DNA from: an uncultured Eggerthella sp.
Lineage (GTDB): Bacteria; Actinomycetota; Coriobacteriia; Coriobacteriales; Eggerthellaceae
DNA: 14,684 nt
Direction: 5' to 3'
NCBI GenBank assembly: GCA_900548955.1
Contig: URMQ01000031.1
Span: 1-14,684 of the forward strand
Both the position numbers and the translations under genes were made by a program. Under the pieces are notes generated by a model that was not told where the DNA came from, did not search any database, and worked only from the letters and a program-made list of their open reading frames with translations. This document shows, piece after piece, positions 1-7,560 of this stretch (position 1 is the first letter of the stretch; each line of letters starts with the position of its first letter).

Positions 1-74
1 AGTCTAAACAGGTGACGCAAGTTCATATAGCCGAAGCGTTTACTTTGCGATTTGGGGGAGGCTTGTCATGGTAA
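1..74 (+). CDS. C-terminal end of a ComM/YifB-like Mg-chelatase ATPase (partial)
   Basis: An open frame enters from the left edge (codons in phase with position 3) and stops with TAA at 72-74, overlapping the dprA start by 7 nt. The tail contains HIAEAFTLR, which resembles the ending of YifB/ComM-type Mg-chelatase-like AAA+ proteins, where a helix of the form H(V/I)AEAL..R lies near the C-terminus. Known context supports this: in Actinobacteria comM/yifB commonly sits directly before dprA. ComM is a hexameric helicase acting in branch migration of recombining DNA. Only about 23 codons are visible, so the identity rests on a short motif plus position. It could be any protein ending here. The overlap implies translational coupling to dprA. 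Confidence 0.5.
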   Translation, partial: SKQVTQVHIAEAFTLRFGGGLSW

Positions 75-1126
75 AAGAGCCAAGCTTAGAAGAGGCTAAA
101 AAGCTTCACTCAAAACGATATGCGCCTCTTGCATCAGAAAAACTTACAGGAAAACGCTGGTGTGTGTCGGCGGGGCAAGAAGGATACCCTGAATCGTTGT
201 TGGTTCTTTCTGATCCGCCAGATAAGCTCTATGGCATAGGGAATATTCATGCGCTAAGGGATGGACTATCTATCATTGGGGCGCGCAAAGCAACGCCCTA
301 TGGAAAGTCAGCAGCACGCCAATTTGCCAAATTGGCAGCGCAGCGTGGAATTCCTATAGTTTCAGGTGGGGCGCTTGGGTGTGATTCTGAAGCGCATAAA
401 GGTGCACTGGAAGTTCAGGGAGAAACTGTAGTGGTGCTAGGTGGGGGATGTGATCAGATTTACCCTCAGTCGAATGCGGCATTGTTTCAGCAGGTGATAG
501 ATGCAGGAGGTGCGGTAATTTCTGAGCGGCATTGGGATTTTCCGCCCTTGCCCTATACCTTCAGGGCGCGCAATAGAATCATAGCGGGGCTTTCACGGGC
601 AACGCTTATTGTTGAGGCAGGCTTGCCGTCGGGAACATTTTCTACTGCCGATGATGCATTGACGGCAGGTAAAGAAGTACTTGCTATTCCAGGACCTATA
701 ACTTCTGCCACCTCACTAGGCTCGAATAGGTTAATTTACCAAGGAGCGACACCCATTATCGATACGGAAAGTTTCGAAGATATTTTAGTAGGAATATATG
801 GAGTTCTTCGTCTTCAAGATGCGCGCCCTTCTAATCAGCGCTCTTGGATAGGGGATGGCCCGCATATTCCTTCTGATGATCCCTTGCTGAGGGCTTTGTT
901 GGCAAATCCGCTGCGAATAGAACAGATGCTTTCACTTTTTGACGACAAAGACGGCAGTTCTACAAACAATAATCTTGTAGGGGATAGTCTCACAGAAGAT
1001 AACTATGTAAAAGATACTTGTGCAGAAGATGTTCTTACTCAGGTAATGGTTAAGTTAGCCCAATATGAAAGAGATGGTTTAATTGCGCGGTTTCCCGATG
1101 GGCGCTACGGGCCCGCTCGGGTATAG
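68..1126 (+). CDS. dprA: DNA-processing protein DprA (Smf family)
   Basis: DprA binds incoming single-stranded DNA and loads RecA, acting in natural transformation and recombination in the cytoplasm. The 352-residue product carries the Rossmann-like DprA core: GARKAT at 71-76 (canonical GSRxAT), SGGALGCDSEAH at 99-110 (canonical SGxAxGIDxxAH, with Cys where Ile is usual), and FRARNRIIAGLS at 165-175. The N-terminal SAM-like region is short; recognisable homology begins near residue 38. A C-terminal winged-helix-like segment (about 271-352) is split by an acidic, Asn/Ser-rich stretch at about 292-320. The ATG at 68 has a strong GGGGGAGG-type ribosome site just upstream. It overlaps the preceding ComM-like frame and is followed 11 nt later by trmFO. 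The gene ends with three consecutive in-frame TAG codons (1124-1132). Family identity is secure. Confidence 0.95.
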   Translation: MVKEPSLEEAKKLHSKRYAPLASEKLTGKRWCVSAGQEGYPESLLVLSDPPDKLYGIGNIHALRDGLSIIGARKATPYGKSAARQFAKLAAQRGIPIVSGGALGCDSEAHKGALEVQGETVVVLGGGCDQIYPQSNAALFQQVIDAGGAVISERHWDFPPLPYTFRARNRIIAGLSRATLIVEAGLPSGTFSTADDALTAGKEVLAIPGPITSATSLGSNRLIYQGATPIIDTESFEDILVGIYGVLRLQDARPSNQRSWIGDGPHIPSDDPLLRALLANPLRIEQMLSLFDDKDGSSTNNNLVGDSLTEDNYVKDTCAEDVLTQVMVKLAQYERDGLIARFPDGRYGPARV

Positions 1127-1137
1127 TAGTAGTCGTT

Positions 1138-2556
1138 ATGGATAATTTGAAATCGAACAAAACAAACAACAAAGTAATTGATGTTATAGGTGCGGGTCTT
1201 GCGGGTAGCGAAGCGGCGCTTCAACTTGCAAAACGCGGCTATAAGGTGCGTCTGTTTGAAATGCGCCCTGTTGTCGAAACTGCTGTTCATAAAACGGCAT
1301 ACTGTGCTGAATTGGTTTGCTCTAATTCCTTAAAGTCAACTAAGCCAGATAGTGCTGCTGGAATGTTAAAGCAGGAATTAAATGAGCTTGGTTCTTTTCT
1401 GTTGGAGTGCGCCTACAACAATCGTGTGGCAGCAGGTGGTGCTCTTGCTGTTGATAGGGAAGCATTTGCTCAAGAAGTAACTCGTGTAATAGATGAGTGC
1501 CCTACTATTGTTCGAATTAATGCTGAAGTGATAGGCATTACTTCAGAGGGGGCGCCTGTGGTTGCCTGTGAATCTGAGCAATCGTTTGATCCTGCCGATG
1601 CCATACTTGTTGCCTCTGGTCCTTTAACTTCCGATAGGTTTGCTGCATTTATGCAGGAGCTTACTGGACAAGATCAACTTGCCTTCTATGACGCAGCGGC
1701 ACCAGTAGTCATGGCGGATTCTCTTGATAGAACGAAAGTGTTCAGCCAAAGCCGATATGAAGGCGAAGGTGAAGGCGATTATCTGAATGCACCCTTCGAT
1801 AAGGAATCTTACGAATATTTCATTGAAGAACTGCTTGGCGCAGATAGAGTAATTAAGCGCGACTTTGAAACTGCCGATTTGTTTCAGGCCTGTCAACCTA
1901 TAGAAGAAATTGCACGGCGAGGTTTTGATGCCCCTCGCTTTGGACCTCTGAAGCCCGTAGGGTTAACCGATCCTGCAACAGGACGTCGTCCCTGGGCGGT
2001 TGTTCAGCTTCGCGCAGAGGATGCACATCGCCAAAGCTTTAATTTGGTAGGATTTCAAACCAACCTTACCTTCCCTGAGCAAAAGCGCGTTTTTCGTATG
2101 ATTCCTGGCTTGGAGCAAGCGGAATTTGCGCGTTATGGGGTTATGCATCGTAATACGTTTATTAATGCGCCACTTTTGCTGGATGCATCGTTGCGTCTGC
2201 AAAGCAAACGCGCAAAAGCTATTCCTGTTCCTATATATATTGCTGGTCAATTTGGTGGAACTGAAGGATATTGTGAGGCTATTGCTTCTGGACTTTGGGC
2301 GGCACTAAATGTGTTAGCGCATCTTCGTGGATATGCGCTGCCAGCACTACCTAAAGAAACTGCGTTTGGGGCATTGTTGGCATATGCAACCAACAGCGAA
2401 ACGGTTGATTATCAGCCTATGCATGTAAATTTTGGCATTATGGAGCCTCTTGTTCCTCATATTCGAAATAAACGTCAGCGTTATGCTGCATATGCCGAAC
2501 GTGGTACCAAAGCTATGAAAGTGTATTGCGAAAAAGAATTGCAAGTGTTGGAGTAA
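1138..2556 (+). CDS. trmFO: Folate/FAD-dependent tRNA (uracil-54-C5)-methyltransferase TrmFO
   Basis: TrmFO makes 5-methyluridine at position 54 of tRNA T-loops using methylenetetrahydrofolate and reduced FAD. The 472-residue protein starts with a dinucleotide-binding motif GAGLAGSEAA (18-27) and FEMRP (40-44). It has the conserved cysteine in ELVCSNSL (Cys61) and the second in FQACQPIEEIARRG (Cys252), which align by motif with the two functional cysteines known in the Bacillus enzyme (Cys53, Cys226). The FAD-binding C-terminal motif GQFGGTEGYCEAIASG is at 370-385. It is somewhat longer than the usual 435-450 residues, partly from a 12-residue lead before the flavin fold. No clear ribosome site precedes the ATG, so coupling to dprA translation is likely. 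In Firmicutes the order is dprA-topA-trmFO-xerC; topA is absent here. Confidence 0.95.
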   Translation: MDNLKSNKTNNKVIDVIGAGLAGSEAALQLAKRGYKVRLFEMRPVVETAVHKTAYCAELVCSNSLKSTKPDSAAGMLKQELNELGSFLLECAYNNRVAAGGALAVDREAFAQEVTRVIDECPTIVRINAEVIGITSEGAPVVACESEQSFDPADAILVASGPLTSDRFAAFMQELTGQDQLAFYDAAAPVVMADSLDRTKVFSQSRYEGEGEGDYLNAPFDKESYEYFIEELLGADRVIKRDFETADLFQACQPIEEIARRGFDAPRFGPLKPVGLTDPATGRRPWAVVQLRAEDAHRQSFNLVGFQTNLTFPEQKRVFRMIPGLEQAEFARYGVMHRNTFINAPLLLDASLRLQSKRAKAIPVPIYIAGQFGGTEGYCEAIASGLWAALNVLAHLRGYALPALPKETAFGALLAYATNSETVDYQPMHVNFGIMEPLVPHIRNKRQRYAAYAERGTKAMKVYCEKELQVLE

Positions 2557-2560
2557 ATGC

Positions 2561-3559
2561 GTGACTGATAAGAATTCTGAACAGGATGCATCTCTATCAA
2601 CCCCGTGGGATTTCCTTGTTGAGGATTTCTGTAATGCGCTTGTGGCACAACGCAATCGTTCGGTCCATACGCTGCGTAACTATCGTATAGATGTGTTTGC
2701 TTACTTGCGGTGGTGTAAACGATCAGATTTAGATCCGCTTCATATGCGTCATCAGCAAGTTCGTCGATACTTGGCATATCTTGATCAGACTCAGTATTCC
2801 CGTAAAACTATCAACCGCCATTTAAGTTCTATAAAGAGCTTTTATCGCTGGTTGGTGGTAGAGGGTCACTGCGATTCTAGTCCTGCTGAAATTCTTCAAG
2901 GTCCCAAACAGCCAAAAACGCTTCCTCGTGTTATTGGTGCCTATGAAATGGATCAGCTGCTTGAAGAGCCATCTAATGAAGGACTCTCTGCCAATGGAGT
3001 ATTTGCTTCAGAAAAAACGCCTAAGTCTTCTGAATTATCTACAGCACTTGAATTGCGAAATCAAACATTGCTGGAATTGCTGTATGCGGCAGGTTTGCGT
3101 GTTTCTGAAGCATCGTCCTTAACGCTTGAGGGGCTTGATCTAAAGCAGGGAATTGTTCGTGTGATGGGCAAAGGATCTAAAGAGCGCATAGTACCTCTTC
3201 ATAAAAAAGCGTGCGATATGATAGAGAAATACCTTTGCCAGGCAAGACCAGTCCTTGCAGCAAAAGGCAAAGATACTCTCCGACCCTTTGTATTTCTTTC
3301 TTCTCGAGGAAACCAACTTTCCACAAACACTATTCGATTGGTGTTTAAAGAAAAGCTTCACGAAGCAGGCTTGGATGAATCGCTTTCTCCTCATGCGATG
3401 CGCCACTCTTTTGCTACCGATTTGCTTTCTGGTGGCGCAGATTTGCGCAGCGTGCAGGAAATGCTTGGTCATGCAAGTTTGTCTACCACGCAAATTTATA
3501 CCCATTTAACGTCAGAACACTTGAAAGAAGTGCATCAAACAAGCCATCCTCGTGGATAA
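2561..3559 (+). CDS. xerC: Tyrosine recombinase XerC/XerD family
   Basis: Site-specific recombinase expected to resolve chromosome dimers at dif. The 332-residue product has the N-terminal core-binding SAM-like domain (about 17-105, with HTLRNYRIDVFAYLRW and the RKTINRHLSSIKSFYRWL helix) and the C-terminal catalytic domain. All active-site residues are visible: Arg180 (AAGLRVSE), Lys204 (GKGSKER), His278 and Arg281 (SPHAMRH), His304 (MLGHASLSTT) and nucleophile Tyr313 (IYTH). It is about 30 residues longer than typical XerC/XerD, mainly from a Ser/Glu-rich insertion at about 137-160 between the two domains. The start is GTG at 2561, preceded by TTGGAG with 6-nt spacing, 4 nt after trmFO. The symbol xerC is chosen from the position after dprA/trmFO; XerD cannot be excluded from sequence alone. 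Confidence 0.9.
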   Translation: MTDKNSEQDASLSTPWDFLVEDFCNALVAQRNRSVHTLRNYRIDVFAYLRWCKRSDLDPLHMRHQQVRRYLAYLDQTQYSRKTINRHLSSIKSFYRWLVVEGHCDSSPAEILQGPKQPKTLPRVIGAYEMDQLLEEPSNEGLSANGVFASEKTPKSSELSTALELRNQTLLELLYAAGLRVSEASSLTLEGLDLKQGIVRVMGKGSKERIVPLHKKACDMIEKYLCQARPVLAAKGKDTLRPFVFLSSRGNQLSTNTIRLVFKEKLHEAGLDESLSPHAMRHSFATDLLSGGADLRSVQEMLGHASLSTTQIYTHLTSEHLKEVHQTSHPRG

Positions 3560-3568
3560 AAGCAACCG

Positions 3569-3582
3569 CGAACGGATGTTCT
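3569..3582. promoter_or_regulatory. LexA-type SOS box upstream of uvrA
   Basis: The sequence CGAACGGATGTTCT fits the Gram-positive LexA (DinR) operator CGAAC-N4-GTTCG with a single deviation at the last base. It lies 64 nt before the uvrA start and overlaps the predicted -35 element (3579-3584), so bound LexA would block RNA polymerase. uvrA is a classic SOS-induced gene in this group. This is a direct motif match; binding itself is inferred. Confidence 0.85.
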
Positions 3583-3607
3583 CATTTGCCACAACCTGGA
3601 GTAGAAT
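3579..3607 (+). promoter_or_regulatory. Predicted uvrA promoter (sigma-A type)
   Basis: TTCTCA at 3579-3584 (4/6 match to TTGACA) and TAGAAT at 3602-3607 (5/6 match to TATAAT) are separated by 17 nt. Transcription would start near 3614 and leave a leader of about 33 nt with GAGGAG as ribosome site. The SOS box overlaps the -35 hexamer. Confidence 0.6.
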
Positions 3608-3646
3608 AGTTTTTCGTAATCTTTTCTTACATGAGGAGAATTATTC

Positions 3647-6523
3647 ATGGGACAAAGCTCCATTGTCATAAAAGGTGCTCGTGAGCACAATTTAAAAAAC
3701 GTTGATGTTGAAATCCCTCGTGATAAATTAGTTGTTATTACGGGGCTTTCAGGTTCAGGCAAAAGTTCTCTTGCGTTTGACACCATATATGCTGAAGGTC
3801 AGCGTCGCTATGTTGAAAGTCTTTCCAGCTACGCACGTCAATTTTTGGGACAGATGAGTAAACCTGATCTTGATTCGATCGACGGTCTTTCGCCTGCTGT
3901 TTCTATTGATCAGAAAACTACTAGTAAAAATCCTCGTTCTACGGTCGGAACGGTAACAGAAATTTATGATTATCTGCGTCTTCTGTTCGCGCGCACGGGT
4001 GTGCCGCACTGCCCTGAATGCGGTAGAGAAATTAAAGCTCAAACAACTGATCAGGTGACCGACGATGTGTTGGCGCTTGGCGAAGGTAAACGCGCTTTAA
4101 TTATGGCTCCTGTGGTAACGGGCAAAAAAGGCGAATTCACTAAGTTGTTTCAGGACCTGCAAAAGGAAGGCTTTTCTCGCGTTCGTATTGATGGCGAAGT
4201 GCAAAAGCTTGGTGGAGAACCCATTGTCCTCAATAAGAAAATTAAACATTTCATTGAAGTGGTTGTAGACCGCGTAGTGCTAAAAGAAAGCGCAACGGGT
4301 CGTATTTCTCAGGCAGTCGAAATGGCGTGCAACCTTGCGGATGGTCGCGTGTTGGTAAAAGTCATGGAAAAAGGTAATGAGGAAGTAAATGTAACAACCT
4401 CATCAGGGGCTAAGGGCGGTCTTGCCGAAGGAGAGCATATTTTCTCTTTAGCACTTGCTTGTCCTGAGCACGGCTATTCTATGAACGAATTGCAACCACG
4501 CGATTTTTCGTTTAACGCTCCTTATGGTGCTTGCCCTGATTGCTTGGGTATTGGTAGCCGTGAAGAGGTAGACCCAAGTTTAGTTATTCCTGATAAAACC
4601 TTGTCGCTTGAAGAAGGTGCTGTTGCTCCTTTTAGGACAGGGAATTATTATCCCCAGGTTATGCGTGCGGTGCTAAATCATTTCGATGTTGATCCTGCAA
4701 CACCTTGGGAAGACATTCCTAACAAGGTTCAAAAAGCGCTGTTGTACGGCGTTCCGAATGAAAAAATTCGTGTTGACTACCTAACGGTTGATGGTCGTGA
4801 AACCTACTGGTTTATTGAATGGGAAGGTATTTGCGAAGCGGTAATGCATCGCTACAAGGAAGCATCCTCCGATCGTCAACGACAAAAATATGAGCAGTAT
4901 TTTTCCATCATTCCGTGTGCAACGTGTGGCGGAAAGCGCCTTAATCCTCTTATTTTGGCGGTAACCGTTGGCGGAAAAAATATTCATGAAGTATGCGAAA
5001 TGTGCGCGCTGGATTCGCTTGCGTTTTTTGATTCGCTTACGTTTGATCATTCTCAAGAGGCCATTGCGCTTCCTATCGTAAAAGAAATAAAAACGCGCCT
5101 TCAATTCCTTGTAGATGTGGGGCTTGATTACCTAACACTTGAACGCGCTACGGCAACACTTTCTGGTGGTGAAGCTCAGCGTATTCGTCTTGCAACACAA
5201 ATTGGCGCTGGATTGATGGGTGTTCTGTATATTTTGGATGAACCTTCTATTGGCTTGCATCAGCGTGACAATGAACGACTCATTACGACACTTGAACATC
5301 TGCGCGATCTAGGCAATACGGTAGTGGTAGTTGAACACGACGAAGATACCATTCGTAGCGCGGATTACGTTATTGATATGGGACCAGGTGCAGGTGAACT
5401 GGGCGGTGAAGTGGTAGCTTCCGGTACACCAGAAGAAATAATGCAGGTTTCAAAATCGCTAACCGCGCAATACCTCAGTGGTAGGAAAGTAATCCCCATT
5501 CCAGAGGTTCGAAGAAACCCCAGAAAAGGATCTATTCAACTTAAAGGCGCTAGTGAAAACAACTTAAAGAAGGTTGATATTTCTATTCCTTTAGGCACGC
5601 TTACTCTTGTTACAGGGGTTTCTGGTTCAGGCAAAAGCTCTTTGATTACTGATACCTTGGCTCCAGCGTTAGCAAATCGCGTTAATCATGCTCATCGCAA
5701 AGCGGGTGACTATCGTCGTCTGTTGGGGACCGAGCGTATTGACAAGGTAATCAACATCGATCAGAGCCCTATCGGAAGAACTCCTCGCTCAAATCCTGCT
5801 ACTTATATTGGCCTATGGGATGACATCCGCGCTTTGTTTGCTTCTACGCCAGAAGCAAAAGCGCGCGGTTATGCACCAGGGCGTTTTTCTTTTAACGTAG
5901 CAGGTGGACGTTGCGAGGCGTGTAAGGGCGATGGTCAAAAGAAGATTGAAATGCACTTCTTGCCCGATGTGTATGTTGCCTGTGAAGTATGTGAAGGAAA
6001 ACGCTACAACCGCGAAACGCTACAGGTAACGTATCGCGGCAAAAATGTGTATGACGTTTTAGAAATGACCGTTGACGAAGCGCGCGATTTCTTCTCGAAA
6101 ATTCCTGGCATCGTAAGAAAACTTGATACGCTCCACGATGTTGGTTTGGGCTATATTCGCCTTGGTCAACCTGCTACTACGCTTTCGGGCGGTGAAGCTC
6201 AGCGTGTAAAGCTAGCAAGCGAACTTCAACGTCGCCAAACTGGAAAGACCTTTTATATCCTGGACGAACCTACAACAGGTTTGCACTTTGATGATGTTCG
6301 TCAGCTTTTGGAAGTGCTACAGCGTTTGGTTGATGTTGGCAACACGGTATTGGTTATCGAACATAACTTAGACATCATTAAGGCGGCGGACTACGTTATA
6401 GATTTAGGTCCCGAAGGTGGAGATCGTGGTGGTACGGTGGTTGCTTCGGGTACTCCTGAAGAAATTGCTGTAGTTCCGGAAAGTCATACGGGAAGGTTCT
6501 TGGCACGCATACTAAATAAGTAA
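3647..6523 (+). CDS. uvrA: Excinuclease ABC subunit A (UvrA)
   Basis: UvrA is the damage-sensing ABC-type ATPase of nucleotide excision repair; as a dimer it hands damaged DNA to UvrB. At 958 residues it is full length for the family. Two ABC modules are visible. Module one has Walker A GLSGSGKS (33-40), signature LSGGEAQR (505-512) and Walker B ILDEP (529-533). Module two has Walker A GVSGSGKS (657-664), signature LSGGEAQR (846-853) and Walker B ILDEP (871-875). The C-terminal zinc module has Cys756, Cys759, Cys779 and Cys782 (GRCEACKGDG ... VACEVCEGKR). The first zinc site is CPEHGYSM ... ACPDC, where His replaces the second Cys seen in the E. coli protein. The ATG at 3647 has GAGGAG upstream. 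Transcribed alone from an SOS-type promoter; no clear terminator follows. Confidence 0.98.
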   Translation: MGQSSIVIKGAREHNLKNVDVEIPRDKLVVITGLSGSGKSSLAFDTIYAEGQRRYVESLSSYARQFLGQMSKPDLDSIDGLSPAVSIDQKTTSKNPRSTVGTVTEIYDYLRLLFARTGVPHCPECGREIKAQTTDQVTDDVLALGEGKRALIMAPVVTGKKGEFTKLFQDLQKEGFSRVRIDGEVQKLGGEPIVLNKKIKHFIEVVVDRVVLKESATGRISQAVEMACNLADGRVLVKVMEKGNEEVNVTTSSGAKGGLAEGEHIFSLALACPEHGYSMNELQPRDFSFNAPYGACPDCLGIGSREEVDPSLVIPDKTLSLEEGAVAPFRTGNYYPQVMRAVLNHFDVDPATPWEDIPNKVQKALLYGVPNEKIRVDYLTVDGRETYWFIEWEGICEAVMHRYKEASSDRQRQKYEQYFSIIPCATCGGKRLNPLILAVTVGGKNIHEVCEMCALDSLAFFDSLTFDHSQEAIALPIVKEIKTRLQFLVDVGLDYLTLERATATLSGGEAQRIRLATQIGAGLMGVLYILDEPSIGLHQRDNERLITTLEHLRDLGNTVVVVEHDEDTIRSADYVIDMGPGAGELGGEVVASGTPEEIMQVSKSLTAQYLSGRKVIPIPEVRRNPRKGSIQLKGASENNLKKVDISIPLGTLTLVTGVSGSGKSSLITDTLAPALANRVNHAHRKAGDYRRLLGTERIDKVINIDQSPIGRTPRSNPATYIGLWDDIRALFASTPEAKARGYAPGRFSFNVAGGRCEACKGDGQKKIEMHFLPDVYVACEVCEGKRYNRETLQVTYRGKNVYDVLEMTVDEARDFFSKIPGIVRKLDTLHDVGLGYIRLGQPATTLSGGEAQRVKLASELQRRQTGKTFYILDEPTTGLHFDDVRQLLEVLQRLVDVGNTVLVIEHNLDIIKAADYVIDLGPEGGDRGGTVVASGTPEEIAVVPESHTGRFLARILNK

Positions 6524-6580
6524 AATAAATAAACGTATTCTTAGAAGTTAAAGTACGCATCTAAAATCAAGCATATAAAG

Positions 6581-6628
6581 TAAAACAAGCGTACAAAAGC
6601 AGATGAAAGGTATGTATAAAACAAGCGT
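6581..6628 (+). repeat. Direct repeat pair TAAAACAAGCGT
   Basis: TAAAACAAGCGT occurs exactly at 6581-6592 and 6617-6628, 36 bp apart start to start. A looser relative, TAAAATCAAGCA, lies at 6562-6573. They sit in the 181-nt AT-rich gap between uvrA and the following membrane-protein gene. Possible operator repeats for that gene, but no regulator family is recognised. Confidence 0.6.
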
Positions 6629-6664
6629 GATTTCAAAAAGTTATTATGTGTGTACACTTGTTTT
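6582..6664. repeat. Inverted repeat flanking the uvrA/6705 gap
   Basis: AAAACAAGCGTACA at 6582-6595 is the reverse complement of TGTACACTTGTTTT at 6651-6664 at 13 of 14 positions, with 55 nt between the arms. The right arm contains the 8-bp palindrome GTGTACAC region (TGTACA core). Together with the direct repeats this gives three related copies in two orientations upstream of the gene at 6705. It lacks the tight loop and trailing T-run of an intrinsic terminator, so a protein-binding or cruciform role fits better than termination. Function unknown. Confidence 0.5.
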
Positions 6665-6704
6665 TAGATGGTGCTCAGACTAACTTGCCGTAGGATACGT
6701 AGGT

Positions 6705-7481
6705 ATGAAGAAGATCTCGCGTGAAAAAGCAGCACTGGGTGTTTTTGCCTTATTGGCTCTTACGGGTCTAGCGGCGCTTATTGCCTACATTGTTACTGTG
6801 GGTCACTCTTTAAACGTTGCTGCAAGCAATATTGATGATGCTACGGGAAATCTTGATGACTACACGGCAATTCTTTTTGAAGGCACCGCTACCGAACATC
6901 GTGAAACGGTGGTGAATACTTCAAGCGTTGAAGATAGTCTTTCTTTAAGAGGTTTAAATAAACGTTCCACGCAGCAAAACACAGAAGAAGGTAGCGGTGA
7001 AGTGAGTGCTAGTGATGCGGCAGATAGCGCTTCGCAAACCGAAGAGGGTGAAGAAACAAAACCCGTATCAGTATTTGCATTAGAGCGCTCCTATGTTGAA
7101 AAAGGAGCACGGGTATTCACGCTTGAGGTACAGCGTCTTACGGACTACAACACCCGCACCGTAATTCGAGCAGGAAAATATACCTTTGGCCTAATGTCGA
7201 TAGATGAAATAACCGCTCAACCCCATTATTTTCAGAAGCGCATTGCAGAATATGATGAACTTGGGGTTGATATTATAGTTTGTGTGGTAAGTGATGTCTT
7301 TCTTCTAGATACCTACGAAGGAGCCGATATTGTAGTATCTGCTCAAGATGAAGGATTTGCTCCGTATGGTGTATTCGCAGATGGCATCTTTTATGACGAT
7401 GCGGCATTGCAGGGTCAAGTAGGTACTATCTTAGTTTCACCGTCTCGCACTATTACGGCACGCGATGCCGTCTCTCTATGA
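6705..7481 (+). CDS. Uncharacterised membrane-anchored protein
   Basis: I do not recognise this 258-residue protein. A short basic start (MKKISREK) is followed by one hydrophobic segment at about 9-32, which reads as an uncleaved signal anchor placing the rest outside the membrane. Residues 33-65 include DDYTAILFEGT. Residues about 66-120 are a polar, acidic, Ser/Thr/Glu-rich linker with no hydrophobic core. Residues 121-258 look like a compact alpha/beta domain (YVEKGARVFTLEV, IRAGKYTFGLMSIDEI, GVDIIVCVVSD, GADIVVSAQDEG, GTILVSPS). The strand pattern faintly recalls metallophosphoesterase/5'-nucleotidase folds, but I see no convincing set of metal ligands. AGGA at 6692-6695 can serve as ribosome site. 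It stands alone between uvrA and tRNA-Leu, and its 3' end is partly duplicated downstream. Coding is supported by length and composition; function is open. Confidence 0.75.
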   Translation: MKKISREKAALGVFALLALTGLAALIAYIVTVGHSLNVAASNIDDATGNLDDYTAILFEGTATEHRETVVNTSSVEDSLSLRGLNKRSTQQNTEEGSGEVSASDAADSASQTEEGEETKPVSVFALERSYVEKGARVFTLEVQRLTDYNTRTVIRAGKYTFGLMSIDEITAQPHYFQKRIAEYDELGVDIIVCVVSDVFLLDTYEGADIVVSAQDEGFAPYGVFADGIFYDDAALQGQVGTILVSPSRTITARDAVSL

Positions 7482-7531
7482 TTTCTTTATCAGACCATTG
7501 CGGCATACGATACCGTCTCTCTATGATTTCT
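7452..7531 (+). repeat. Near-tandem 35-bp repeat across the 3' end of the 6705 gene
   Basis: Positions 7452-7486 and 7497-7531 match at 31 of 35 bases with an offset of 45 bp; the last 19 bases (CCGTCTCTCTATGATTTCT) are identical. The first copy encodes the C-terminal residues and TGA stop of the membrane-protein gene; the second is noncoding. The first copy contains a perfect 6-bp stem, ACGGCA/TGCCGT (7455-7471, 5-nt loop), while the second has a C/A mismatch in the equivalent stem. Confidence 0.8.
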
Positions 7532-7560
7532 CCATTTTTCTTTTAATATGTGAAATTAAT

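Noticed and set aside
3586..3607. TTGCCA (3586-3591) as the uvrA -35
   Set aside because: Its spacing to TAGAAT is only 10 nt; TTCTCA at 3579-3584 gives the standard 17.
6603..6683. A 26-codon ORF in the uvrA/6705 gap
   Set aside because: No convincing ribosome site, and its sequence consists largely of the direct and inverted repeat arms; better explained as chance.
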